This document shows, one piece after another, positions 53,959-64,000 of a DNA stretch of 64,000 nt. The stretch's first letter is position 1. Every line of letters begins with the position of its first letter. Both the position numbers and the translations under genes were made by a program. The notes below the pieces were generated by a model. That model was not told where the DNA came from and ran no database searches. It saw only the letters and a program-made list of their open reading frames with translations. Source of the DNA: Prostheceraeus crozeri (lineage: Eukaryota; Platyhelminthes; Polycladida; Euryleptidae); assembly GCA_907163375.1 (NCBI GenBank), contig CAJQUW010005364.1, positions 146,902 to 210,901 on the forward strand. Reading direction: 5' to 3'.

Positions 53959-54489
53959 TTATAAATCAATGGTTTGAAAGAGATAAAATAGATACAGCTG
54001 ATAACTATCATATAGCGAGCAATGATAACCATACAGGACTTTGGCAGTGTTGAGGTAAGGAGGAAAGAAGCATTGGTTATGAACGTAGCTACTACAACGA
54101 ACAGACAAAATAGGAACACACAAATCCTTAAAACGTTTCGTAACTTCATGATAATGTTGATTCACTCTACTATCCCAAGGCGGGAGCAAAATATCATCAA
54201 TGATTAGATTGGGAAATACTTTCCTCTCCTTACCAGGATTATTACAAAAGATGCGTATAACATTGAAAGCAGCTAACCATCGTTTAAAGTCAATAAGAAG
54301 AGCACTTTCACAAGAAAAGCCATAGTCTTGCAAATATTTCAGATTAAGTCCATGAATGTGTTTTCTCGCCCATTGATCAACATTGGGATCGCAGTTGGCA
54401 TGATGATGATAGACACTAACAATCTGATATGTCCAATTGTTCATAGCAATAGCACTGAGCTCCTGTACAGGTTCACCCTCACAATCCAT
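53959..54489 (-). CDS. DEDDh-exonuclease-like Polinton protein
   Basis: 176 residues. 'MDCEGEPVQELSAIAM' carries the D-x-E that opens DEDD 3'-5' exonucleases. 'KHIHGLNLKYLQDYGFSCES' resembles the 'iHGi...L' block, and 'LLIDFKRWLAAF' plus 'IRIFCNNPGKERKVFP' stand where the second Asp-containing block is expected, here with N rather than a clear Asp. The C-terminus is hydrophobic and Tyr/Phe-rich. Proteins beginning this way occur in other Polinton-like elements as far as I recall. Whether it degrades nucleic acid is unknown because not every acidic residue can be placed. Confidence 0.5.
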   Translation of the reverse strand: MDCEGEPVQELSAIAMNNWTYQIVSVYHHHANCDPNVDQWARKHIHGLNLKYLQDYGFSCESALLIDFKRWLAAFNVIRIFCNNPGKERKVFPNLIIDDILLPPWDSRVNQHYHEVTKRFKDLCVPILSVRCSSYVHNQCFFPPYLNTAKVLYGYHCSLYDSYQLYLFYLFQTIDL

Positions 54490-54541
54490 AAAAATGATGA
54501 TAGAAGCCTAAAACGGAAAATTACACATCTAAGGAAACGTT

Positions 54542-54668
54542 CTATAACATATTACAAAATGAAGAATTACATCGATGCTTTTCACGACAAAATACACAAA
54601 TGATATGATGGCAACGAAGAAGTAAAATGTATCTAATAAGACCACGTCTACGACACTCAAAGCACATA
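54542..54668 (-). CDS. Short RING-like zinc-finger protein
   Basis: The last 41 codons of a minus-strand frame, from a Met at about 54668, carry 'CFECRRRGLIRYI', 'LRCHHIICVFC' and 'CNSSFC', a compact Cys/His array like half to a full RING. The frame extends further upstream, but there it overlaps the end of the 54702-55478 gene. The start is therefore uncertain. Confidence 0.4.
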
Positions 54669-54701
54669 AGCGAATTGTCATAGGGTAGAGTTAGGAAAGG
54701 A

Positions 54702-55478
54702 CTAGCAATTCTCCTTCTTTGATTTGCGTTTTGATGTAGCATTCTTCTCCGACTTGCGCTTCGTACCACTGCTGTTAAGGATTTGATCAATTATGTCGTC
54801 CACGTTGGGTGGTTTTGGAATATATAGGATGGATTCCATATGCATGGAGAGAGAGGCTATTTTATTATCTTTGTGTCGACCATAATATAGCCCATTCACT
54901 TTGAAAAGGATATCCCAAGTACCTTCTCCGAGCTCATCGCATCTGATGGGTATTGACTGATCTCCATCCTTCTTATAGTAAGTACACCAATGTGATACCG
55001 GTAGGCAAATGTGATTACCATCCCAAATCTTTCTATAGGGAGTATCCTTGTCATCTCTCGCCTTCCACTCTTGAGCAAGAGGAGTAGGAATGTCCATATT
55101 TAATGTCACGTACTCCTCAATAATATCAAGTTGGTGGCGAATGTACGGACTCACGGGGATCAGTATGTAGTCCCCATACTGATTGTGCATTATCTTGACA
55201 TCCGTGGAAGGGAGCATTCCCGTTTGGAGTACTACGCTATGATCATCATAACGCAAGGCTTGTTTAAATTTACGCTGAAGCGGTGTAGGATTATGTACCT
55301 TGGATGTTTCTTCCACTGGTCTCAGTTGTAGATGATCTGACCGTAGCGAACCTTGTATCGTTTGACCGCCATTTTGTCCTACTAGTGCAGCAGATGGAGT
55401 AGATGCCTGAAAATGAAAAAAGATTGTATTAAGTTTACGTTCAAGGGAGGAGAGGGAGGGAAGTAGCGACTTACCATT
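54702..55478 (-). CDS. Polinton protein of unknown function, spliced at the start codon
   Basis: The main frame (54702-55316) gives 204 residues. Continuing upstream, the same frame stays open to an acceptor CAG at 55407-55409, and an ATG at 55476-55478 is followed directly by GTAAGT. This implies a 69-bp intron right after the start codon, the same design as the polymerase gene. The product has a globular-looking middle with many Trp/Tyr ('HWCTYYKKDGDQSIPI', 'EGTWDILFKVNGLYYGRH') and a Lys-rich nuclear-signal-like tail. A single-strand-binding or primer role is possible but not shown. It is the last gene before the right TIR. Confidence 0.6.
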   Translation of the reverse strand, partial: NGKSLLPSLSSLERKLNTIFFHFQASTPSAALVGQNGGQTIQGSLRSDHLQLRPVEETSKVHNPTPLQRKFKQALRYDDHSVVLQTGMLPSTDVKIMHNQYGDYILIPVSPYIRHQLDIIEEYVTLNMDIPTPLAQEWKARDDKDTPYRKIWDGNHICLPVSHWCTYYKKDGDQSIPIRCDELGEGTWDILFKVNGLYYGRHKDNKIASLSMHMESILYIPKPPNVDDIIDQILNSSGTKRKSEKNATSKRKSKKENC

Positions 55479-55630
55479 TTAGTTGGATAATAGAACAGGG
55501 AACTAGAGAGAGAAAATGTGCGTCCGTCACTCGTATGATTCAACGATGGAATGATTCTCACTGTGGAAGGCTCGCTATTTATACAGAAATGCTTGATTCT
55601 CATTGGATGATGATCCTCATTGGACAATAA
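55479..55630 (-). promoter_or_regulatory. TATA promoter and leader of the last Polinton gene
   Basis: On the minus strand there are CCAAT boxes near 55602-55606 and 55616-55622, then TATAAATA at 55583-55576. The leader GAATCATACGAGTGACGGACGCAC (55541-55518) starts 42 bp from the TATA box, and the ATG is at 55478. It matches the polymerase promoter at 31833-31985 in parts, order and spacing. Confidence 0.75.
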
Positions 55631-55631
55631 C

Positions 55632-57244
55632 ATCAAGCTGATTCCAAATCTGAAATCCGTTTACCCATCCGAGCCTTCGTTTTGAAGCTACAGCCCAAAA
55701 CGTCCCAAATTCTAACTCTGTCGTTTTTCGCCAATGTCCCAAAATCTTAAATGGCGTCTCACATCTAAACGAAGACAGATAGGAACAAGCCGATTCTTTC
55801 ACTGAATTTGTCTCACTCTTAGCTTTCAAACGAGCTATCGCACGACAAAATCCATCCACTGGAAGCCAAAATCGAAGCAAGCTGTCCAGAGGGGGGGGGA
55901 GGTCAGTGAAATTTCAGAATTTGATGAAAAATGTTTTGGTGACGGTCCCAGGTCGAAATTCCACACTTTGGAAAATTTTCAAAATTTTACCCATACAAAG
56001 TCACTCTGACACTTAGGATTTTTTCAGGTAAGCGAGCTCCGACCTAAAATCTTGTAACCGCTCTAACTTTTGAACGAAGACAGATAGGAACAAGCCGATT
56101 CTTTCACTGAACTTGTCTCACTCTTAGCTTTCAAACGAGCTATCGCACGACAAAATCCATCCACTGGAAGCCAAAATCGAAGCAAGCTGTCCAGAGGGGG
56201 GGGGGAGGTCAGTGAAAATTTTTTCTCTCCGATTTCGCTGGAAACATCCTTCCTAACCCAAAATTTCACGTAGATTCCGAATCTGGCCTCCGTTTTCTCA
56301 TCCGATGCTTCGTTTGGGCGCTACACACCAAAACGTCCCAAATTCTAACTCTGTCGTTTTTTCGAAAAATGTTGAAAATTTTTTCTCTCCGATTGACTTG
56401 AAACTCACCATACAGATAAAGAATTTCACGCTGATTCCAAATCTGAAATCCGTTTTCCCATCCGAGCCTTCGTTTTGAAGCTACAGCCCAAAACGTCCAA
56501 ATTCTAACTCTGTCGTTTTTCGCCAATGTCCCAAAATCTTAAATGGCGTCTCACATCTAAACGAAGACAGATAGGAACAAGCCGATTCTTTCACTGAATT
56601 TGTCTCACTCTTAGCTTTCAAACGAGCTATCGCACGACAAAATCCGTCCACTAGAAGCCAAAATCGAAGCAAGCTGTCCAGAGGGGGGGGGGAGGTCAGT
56701 GAAAATTTTTTCTCTCCGATTTCGCTGGAAACATCCTTCCTAACCCAAAATTTCACGTAGATTCCGAATCTGGCCTCCGTTTTCTCATCCGATGCTTCGT
56801 TTGGACGCTACACACCAAAACGTCCCAAATTCTAACTCTGTCGTTTTTTCGAAAAATGTTGAAAATTTTTTCTCTCCGATTGACTTGAAACTCACCCTAA
56901 CGATGCAGAATTTCACGCTGAACACGAATCCGACCTCCGTTTTCTCATCCAACCACTCCTTCCACTCGAAACAACCCATTTTACAACCCAACATTCAGCA
57001 CGAAAAACATCACACACTATAGCCTCAAGACTAATCCTGGCGGTCGCCCAAGTCCACCACGACACTCAGACCCAAAGCACCACGGCGGCCGACCACGACA
57101 CTCTGCCGTTCCAGAGGGGGGGGGAGGGGAGGGGGAGGGGGAGGGGAGGGGAGGGGGAGGGGAGGGGGAGGGGGAGGGGGAGGGGGGGGAGTCAGCGATG
57201 GCGGCCATCTTGCGCTATCTGGTGTTCGCCGTTTTCTTACTACT
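55632..57244. repeat. Polinton right terminal inverted repeat (~1.6 kb)
   Basis: Inverted counterpart of 25179-28180. The CTGTCCAGAGGGGGGG..GGTCAG module occurs three times (ends near 55906, 56212 and 56697; spacings 306 and 486), against seven times on the left. A G-rich tract (GGGGAGGGGG repeats) spans 57113-57189. Repeated frames here are not genes. Confidence 0.9.
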
Positions 57245-57250
57245 GCTTTG
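57245..57250. repeat. Polinton target-site duplication (right)
   Basis: GCTTTG, identical to 25173-25178. Confidence 0.9.
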
Positions 57251-58368
57251 TTATCCTGATTGCCCGATGTCAGGTTTGTATGTGCCCATACGTCGGGTCT
57301 GTTCTCCTAAATTCCTGGTCTATCATTGGTCGCCGCCTCAGCGCACGCTTTTCTACATTGTCAAAACTACTCGGGTACTTCATTTTCTCTGATCGGTATC
57401 GCTCTTCCCGTTTGTTCCGTTAGCAAACAGCTGCGATATCAGCATCGATTGCATTGTTCCACAACTACGTCAGTTCTACGTTCCCCTTTTTATTTTCTGT
57501 CCTTAGCGTCGTCATCGGAGGAGGTCGCACGCGCAGTGAGTGTGATGTGCTTGGCGTGTGTTGATCAGCAGATCGCATGCTCGCAGACATATCCCTTCCC
57601 CAACATGTCATCAATTCCCACGGCAACAGGATTAGCGCACGATTTCCAATGATTCCGTGAGTCTGTGGCTTAGCCGGTAATTGCTTTGTCCTTCGCTCCA
57701 ATGTTGAATGTTCTAACATGCATTTCCACGACATGTCCTGCAAATGAGTCAACATTTTTACAAGTTCACCGAAAAGCAGGAAACAAAAATGACTTCACAT
57801 AGTGAAAACTGTAATGATCTGATGCCAAATTAAAATTCTATAATCAATTGAGTGATTGAAGATGCAAAGCATTACAACTTTCCAACAGTCCTAATTCGCC
57901 ATTTTTTTCTAATGAGACTGTATCGAAGAAAAATAAAACACTAATGAAACAATTTACCGAAAACAAGTCAACGAAAATGACACGCGAATGTCTGATTTGG
58001 GTTCATCAAAGAGTGGAACTCCTTCAGGCGCAATTGACTTGAAGATTACAAACAGTCGCCCTTTTGAAACAAGTATGAATAGGGCTAGAAGCGATTAGAC
58101 CGGCTTTGGGACTTGGGTAGTTGGCAAAACAAGAGAAAAACAAGAGCAAAAACACAAGACGATAAAACAAAATAAAGCAACGCAAGACAGTCGACTTCGC
58201 CTATTTATTTGCATCCAAAGTGGACGAATTTGACATCACTGGCGCTGTACGAGTCATGTGCTCAGACGATTCCATTGCCCCCTTTAATGACGAAACTTTG
58301 AAAAAATTGCAATTAACAACAATGAAATTAAATAAACGATGGATCAAATTTCCATGGAAAAAATATGC
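57251..58368. other. Unassigned stretch
   Basis: No gene is recognised. An A-box-like TGGCTTAGCCGG at 57667-57678 lacks a matching B box. An A-rich run of short repeats lies at about 58130-58190. Confidence 0.3.
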
Positions 58369-58432
58369 TGCTCGAACCTACAACCAAGGTTAACTAGACC
58401 TGTTCTCTATCCTACCAACTGAGCTACGAGCC
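58369..58432 (-). other. tRNA-like fragment
   Basis: Read on the minus strand it begins GGCTCGTAGCTCAGTTGGTA, containing a perfect A box (TAGCTCAGTTGG). About 35 bases later comes GGTTCGAGC, close to a B box. The anticodon arm does not pair well and no 3' acceptor strand is present. A tRNA pseudogene or tRNA-derived SINE head is likely. Confidence 0.45.
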
Positions 58433-58602
58433 ACTTATACGACTGTGTCAATTGGCAGGATCAAACCCTCAACACCAACCACACATCAGTTGTCATGGCA
58501 ATTGTGATCAATGAATAAATAACTCGTCACAATTGTGATCGCCGAAATTAAGGCAATCAGCGGGGATCGATTGTCCACCAAAGCATCTTAAACCATGTCG
58601 TC

Positions 58603-58971
58603 CCAGTGAATCGAAACTTGTAAATCACTTCCAAGAAACGTATAAGATCTTAGAAGATTTTGAAGATTTGTAAGATAGGTATGTTGTCTTGGAAGATTAG
58701 CCTGAAAGATCTTAGAAGACATGTCTGGGAACTGAAACTTGGAAAGTTGGCAATTATACCACTGAGCCGAAGGAAGGATCGTCGCAGCACCCCGCAGTTG
58801 CGGGGGGCGCAAATTAATTCCATTATATTAACAGATAACAGACATATCTTCCAAGATAATAGGAACTAATCTTCCAAGGTTTCTTGTAAGATTCTTATTA
58901 AGTCTTGCAAAGACTTGCCTAGTAAATCTTACAAGAAATTTGAAAGATTTTGGTAAGTTTCGATTCACTGG
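58603..58971. mobile_element. 369-bp MITE
   Basis: CCAGTGAATCGAAACTT at 58603-58619 is repeated in reverse complement at 58955-58971. The interior is full of AAGAT/TCTTAAG-type words in both orientations, so the whole element can nearly fold back. No coding capacity and no clear target duplication. A central GC-rich hairpin (CCCCGCAGTTGCGGGG) lies at about 58788-58804. Confidence 0.7.
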
Positions 58972-59089
58972 AGTGAATGCAATTGAACAACAACGAAATT
59001 AAGTAAACGCAAGAAAGACATGCAAATACGCATTACCGTCTACTTCCTTTGATTAATACCAACCATTAGAAAACTTATAGATCAGCTCT

Positions 59090-61210
59090 GATTGTGTTGT
59101 CAAGGCAATTCAAATTTTTGAATCTGCTTCCTCTGCCGGTCCTGAATGGTCTCCGATTACAGCATCTCAAAGACATGCTGAAAGATCAAACAAACCATTC
59201 CATTGTTCAGCTTTTGAATACCCTGTCCGAGCCTTTTAACAATTTACTGAAACGCTCCATTCCAAGCGAAATGCAACCATCTTTTGTGTGAAAGTACGGA
59301 CTCGTCGCTTTGAAGGAGAAAGTGTGGTGGAATCATACATGATGGAAATACTTTGAGGAAAGAAATAGCTTTCAAACATTTGTTGTTATTCGTGTTGGAT
59401 CTGATCACGTACGGGACAGACTTTGTACCCAATCTCAAGTGGGCTTCTTTGGAGTCCAAATGGGAATGCGAGGATGCAGTTTCATGCATGCAAAAATTAT
59501 ATTCACCAATTTCGAAACTCGGATGTTGGTCCTGTTAAAAGTTGATTTGAAAAAGCCTATCAACCTCAATCTTGCATTGATGTTTTGCACAGATCCACAA
59601 AGATTTATATTTGCATTGATCTTTGTGACCGATGTGCCAATCAAATTATATTTCTCATCATTAGAAGCGGTGCAATAAGGAGATTAATTGGATTCTCTTT
59701 TATTTAGTCTCATCATAATTCCGTTATAAATGGATCTTTCAATCTGAGATTAATGTGATGGCGTGCCTTTGATGACGGTGCTTTAGTTGGCAACTCAATA
59801 ACTGTCTTAAACGACTTCAAAGTCATCGTCAACGAGATGGCGCAGCTTGGTCCGCAAATAAATGAGTCCAAATGCGAATTGTTAGTTCTCGAAACTGACT
59901 CGACTAAACACAGGTCGGTAATGAAAGAATTGTCCGATGCCCTCCCAAATTTGAAATACATCGACTTTGAAGACGCTGAATTGCTTGGTGGATCTCTCTG
60001 CGAAGAATCGATTGACATGCTTAAACTTCTTTTAAGTTGACAGGCTAGACAAGCACGTGGCATTCTTCTTAAAAAAGCGATCGCTATACCAAAGTTACTT
60101 TGCTGCTTGAGAACAAGTTTATTGCTATGGAAGTGAAATACCCTCAAAAATTGCCTGTTTAATCAGAAGCAATTCTCTCTTCTCTATTGGAATACATCCA
60201 TTGATGAGCAGGCTTAGCAATCATATTTCCCCATTAATTACGGTGGACTTGGTATTCGCGTCACCAAACAGCTATCAATTCCTGCCTATTTAGGCCTCAG
60301 CTTTTGGTTCTATCGATGCTGTAGTGCCATACTCAACAAAGCGAGTATTCAGATTCCTGATGTGAACGTAGACAAAGCTATCTCTGTATGGAAGCACACT
60401 TCGTTTGCAAGGGAATTGCCTTAAGTTATGTCCTGTCAAAATACCTGGGATCAACCCATGAGTGAAATTTTTTCCTTGCAAAATTAATTGCAAAGGAGAA
60501 TTATCAAGGAAAACTATATTGCCATCAGCATCGACGAAAGAAGCAGGCCAATGGCTGAATGCATATCCTACACGATCTTTGGGGTTCAAATCAGGGACGA
60601 TCAGTTCACTATTGCATGTGCATTGCGGATTGGTACCCCTGTTTGTACAGCATAGCGGTGCATTTGTGGAGAGGAGTTGAACATATTCGGTCAGGACGCA
60701 CTGTAACAAGTCTTCAGGTCGCTGTTTTCGACATGTATCAGTGTATAACCTGAATTCAAGAGCCTTAGTTTCTGCAGGTGTGTTAATTCCACTTAACCAA
60801 TGGTCATATTCCGCAGTGACAACAAGACACGTGACGGAATAACACTTTTGATTTGGGAAAGAGGTCTTTGTGTGGGACTTTACATGTAGCCACACACTTG
60901 CATAATCCACGTAGGTGTCAGCTGCCTAAAAGACCCCATGTGCCGTTTGAAATATCGCAGAAACCCACAAATTTAGCAAATACTACGAAATTGGAGACCG
61001 ATAGATATTTACTACTCCAATTTCCATCGAAACTATTGGGCATATGAATGAATAGTGCTGCCAATGTTTATAAAAACGGTTGCCAAGCGCCTGATAACAT
61101 CATACTGTGTGCGAGAAAAGGCAGCTAGTATACTTACCTCCAGCCAAAATCCTTGAGCGGACTGCCGTTCAAATTGTAACGCAAACAGTAAATTGGGTGC
61201 ATTGTTGAAG
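59090..61210 (+). mobile_element. Decayed LINE reverse transcriptase with C-terminal region
   Basis: Read across frames on the plus strand: 'GLRLQHLKDMLKDQ' (59155), 'QVGFFGVQMGMRGCSFMHAK' (59435-59495), 'VLLKVDLKKPINL' and 'GGLGIRVTKQLSIPAYLGLS' (60240-60300). These are followed by 'QNTWDQPMSE', 'AGQWLNAYPTRSLGF', 'RDGITLLIWERG' (60826) and 'PISIETIG' (61020). They match, in order, the RT and C-terminal part of LINEs of the 'GLRPQHLKD ... RPDG' type found in many invertebrates. At least ten stops or frame changes are evident, so it is an old relic unrelated to LINE copies 1-3. The 206-codon minus-strand frame at 60290-60910 is its antisense shadow. Confidence 0.7.
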
Positions 61211-64000
61211 ACATCTGTAGCCTTTGTAATAAATGTAGTGTAGAATGCAAGCGTGTATCGTAAACCGAAAGTGTATTTCACCAGAAGTCACGTACAGAAA
61301 ACAGGAATGAATTGTGCGCGTGGTTTCCGACAACTGTAGGACATCAATGAATAGAAATCAAGTGTGGTAACGCAAATGGCATGAATCACCCTAAACAATA
61401 GCACATTATGTAACTCCATGAAATAAGTATGAATGAGGTAAATAAACGAACCCATCACCGAAAGTAAATATACTAATAAAGAGTATCAGCTATTACTATG
61501 CAAGGAAAAATATAGTACAAAATATTACAATGTCGTAAATGATAACAGAAAAGAAAACAAAGGATATATCAGATCAGATCATCAGTCAACATGCATCCTA
61601 AAAGGGTGAAACTTTGAACACTATCTTTGACCTCTCCCGACTTCAAACGTCATCTCTTTCTCTTAACTTCATGCACATTTGGCACGAACTCTATTAAACA
61701 CCTTTATTTTCGAAAATTTTTCGGATTTTTATATTTTTTAACAATACTTACTGAAAATCTGAGATTCAATTTTTATCATTTAAAAAAAACCGGATGTCAA
61801 AATTCGATCTAGAACCGAAGATATACGCGATTGAAAATGAGAAATATTAGACTCACTTTTTTCCAAAGTTTTTCGGGAGAGCGAATTTAAAAAGTGAAAG
61901 ACGAATTTTTACTTTGAAAAGTTATTTTAAACATATTACATTATAATTTTCACCTTAATTTTCAAAATTTTTTAGTGTTAAACAGAAAAACTTCTCAAAT
62001 GATTACTGGAAATCACTTTTTATTGAATTACAATGCACATAAACGCTGTGATAAAAAAAAAGAGTCTCAAATTACCATTTTGTCTACACTTACAATGCAC
62101 TGGTATTTCCGCAACCTGCTGCATAGAAATTCTCTGAAATACGGCTTATCATTCTCTTGATAAATGAGGAAAAGCTTTTGCCATCAAATAATTAAATCTT
62201 TGCAATGAGAGACCAGGTGAAGATGCAGTTTAACGGGGGACACCAAACGTTCAGGTAATCGAAGGTTTACTTTTTTTACCATGGTCATCAGGTTTCTCGT
62301 GACATTTCATAGTGATCCCGTTGTTCTCTTTCTTCAACACCAAGTGTTGAAGCTTGGAAATATTCGGAATGTTGCCCAATTTGTTGTCTGGTGCAGAATG
62401 TTTCCGCCAATCAGTCCATGGTTCCTGACTCCATAGATGTCCATTCATATTGCAGAGGCACTACGTGAGATGCACAACTCTAGCTCATCTATTGACGCCA
62501 CAATCAGTTTCGCTCTAAGTCTCCTTTTAATGTTTCCCAAGTATGAGGTCGACCTCTGCATCTGGTATCCAAAAAAATCTGGTATTCAAAAAATCTATTA
62601 AACACCACCCATCGTATTAAAATTTTAAAAAACCCCCTGTTGTCAAGAATTCTAGGAAACCGCGAAGTCCCTACATCCTCTAATCGTTTCTGCGATGGCA
62701 TTTTGTTTCAATTTTTATGATTAAGGCTGGGTTTAAATTTGTAATTGTTAAAGAAAATAAGAAAAAATCTGTTAAACACCACTCTTGTTTCATTTTCAAC
62801 TAATCACTGGCATGATCGGCATTATATAAGAACAAATCTCGTGTTTAACTTACGATTTACTTCTTGTAAGATCTTGGTCCAACTCGGGCAGATTCCTCTT
62901 CTTGAGAAATTGGAGCGCTGCATCGACCGTAAGATTCCAATGAATTCTTCAAAAACTTCAGCCGAACCAAAAAATACTTCTTCCACTTTCAGAGAGAATC
63001 CAAACTGGAATAGATTGGAATTCAAAACACATCGCCAAATATTAGGTTCACGAATAAAGTTACAATATTTGTAATAAATCGGCAATTATCATATCACAAA
63101 AAGAATATAGAGACACTGGTGAAAGTATGATTAAACACGACCATACTTACACACAAACCCAAAAAAATATAATATGCACAAAATAGTTAAATAGCAAAAA
63201 TGTGGATTTTTTAAACTTAGTTTTTTTTGCCTTTTTGTAGATTGCGCACACGCTGAATATTTCGAGTTAGAGTAGGAGAATGATACCAACAATCATAAAA
63301 TGAAATATAAGAAAATTGTCAAAATTTGACCAAATTTACCTTAGATCGGCTCTATCTCAGAACAGCAAAAATCCGTCAAGGGTGGTGTTTACTAGATTGC
63401 GACCCATTTAAATTTTTGAGTATGAATCGATGATTCTGCGAAATATACATATAATTCCTTGAAAAATGTCATTTCACAAATAATGGTGTAATCGAAGTCA
63501 GCATAAGAGCACAACAATCCTCAAACATACTGAAACTGCATAAGAGATGAGAATCATATCACTGAAAAAATGAATAGGAATGACATGTCTAGATGATGAG
63601 ACGTTGAGAACATTGTTTGCTTGAAGTCATGGTCAACTTAAAGCAGGCACGCTTCGGCCCCTCAGCATTATTTCGGTTCAGATATCTGAACTGAATTATT
63701 AAATTGCCACTTGATAGATTATCCCAGAGGACAGACGGCAGCGCCGAGATGATCCAATCTAGCACAAACACCAGCGGGAGGGCTATATTGGAAAAAAAAA
63801 AGTAGGGGTTCTTAGATGGATGTGTGTGTGTGTGTGCGAGCCATAGCGGGATAGATAAGCCATATGGCATTTTTCGATATAAATCGGAGGTGCTATTCCT
63901 ATGTAACTCATTAAATCACTAATATACTGAGGACGTATTAAGCACTTGACTTTCGAACCCCAATATATTCTAAAATAGAGTACTGATATTTTCACACTCA
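61211..64000. other. AT-rich stretch without recognised genes
   Basis: No gene or complete element is seen. A motif AAATCT(A/G)TTAAACACCAC occurs at about 62592 and 62766, with an inverted relative (GTGGTGTTTACTAGAT) at about 63382, possibly ends of small non-autonomous elements. A (TG)n microsatellite lies at 63821-63836. Confidence 0.35.

Larger units (their letters stand above)
25179..57244. mobile_element. Polinton/Maverick, 32 kb, with TIRs and 6-bp TSD
   Basis: The ends start 5'-AGTAGTAAGAAAACGGCG at both sides in inverted orientation (25179 and 57244). GCTTTG at 25173-25178 and 57245-57250 is the 6-bp duplication expected for Polintons, which also typically begin with AG. Inside are the hallmark genes: protein-primed family B DNA polymerase, retrovirus-type integrase, adenovirus-type protease, packaging ATPase and capsid protein, plus more than a dozen others. 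Terminal repeats are nearly identical where comparable, so the insertion looks recent. Yet the integrase, ATPase and major capsid genes are broken (several breaks in total), so this copy is a fossil. The length exceeds the usual 15-20 kb because of expanded ends and a 7-kb low-complexity block. Confidence 0.95.

Noticed and set aside
58369-58432. tRNA gene
   Set aside because: Good A box but no acceptor stem pairing and a poor anticodon arm; recorded only as tRNA-like.
59713-60147. 144-codon minus-strand frame
   Set aside because: Antisense to LINE reverse transcriptase text on the plus strand.
60290-60910. 206-residue minus-strand protein-like frame, first considered a host exon
   Set aside because: The plus strand carries ordered LINE C-terminal motifs here (AGQWLNAYPTRSLGF, RDGITLLIW), so this frame is antisense.

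Overview
This is eukaryotic DNA, almost certainly from an invertebrate animal. No host gene can be recognised with confidence. The window is a stack of transposable elements: CR1/jockey-type LINEs, a Naiad-type Penelope-like element, piggyBac, PIF/Harbinger, Tc1/mariner, MITEs, a Ty3/Gypsy fossil and one very large Polinton/Maverick. That mix is typical of invertebrate genomes, but the sequence does not fix the species.

Layout. 320-9945 holds two related LINE copies. The first carries a 236-bp insertion with a 12-bp target duplication. The second is split by a Naiad Penelope-like element with its GIY-YIG nuclease ahead of the reverse transcriptase (4106-6810) and by a 1.1-kb element with inverted ends (6988-8086). 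9946-18370 is a third LINE copy carrying a nested stack: a TIR element (10448-17159) holds a piggyBac transposon (11048-16920, flanked by TTAA), whose transposase gene holds an intact-looking two-gene PIF/Harbinger (13151-16013, 3-bp CTG duplication). 18375-20012 is a Ty3/Gypsy fossil split by a second copy of the same TIR element (18583-19421), which shows what the piggyBac landing site looked like while empty. 21329-22984 is a Tc1-like transposon whose first catalytic Asp is Tyr.

25179-57244 is a 32-kb Polinton bounded by a 6-bp target duplication (gctttg). Its inverted ends are unequal (about 3.0 and 1.6 kb) because they contain tandem higher-order repeats. It carries a protein-primed family B DNA polymerase, adenovirus-type protease, major capsid protein, packaging ATPase, integrase, basic virion-like proteins, RING-like and DEDDh-exonuclease-like proteins and several unknowns. 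The polymerase and many small genes look whole. The capsid, ATPase and integrase genes are broken, so the element is a fairly young fossil.

The most unusual gene is an apparently intact 181-residue protein with both repeats of the TATA-box-binding protein (TBP) fold (39959-40504). The same element has three strong TATA promoters. Two of them, at opposite ends, share the same spacing and leader sequence and an intron directly after the start codon. This suggests an element that brings its own promoter-recognition factor.

About 7 kb of the Polinton (42950-49730) is strongly strand-asymmetric, nearly G-free sequence grading from A-rich to C-rich. A reverse-complement-like counterpart lies at 50610-51118. 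This is either an assembly or consensus artefact or an unusual mutational or repeat process.

Right of the Polinton are a tRNA-like fragment, a 369-bp MITE, a heavily decayed LINE of the GLRPQHLKD type (59090-61210) and about 2.8 kb of AT-rich sequence without recognisable genes.
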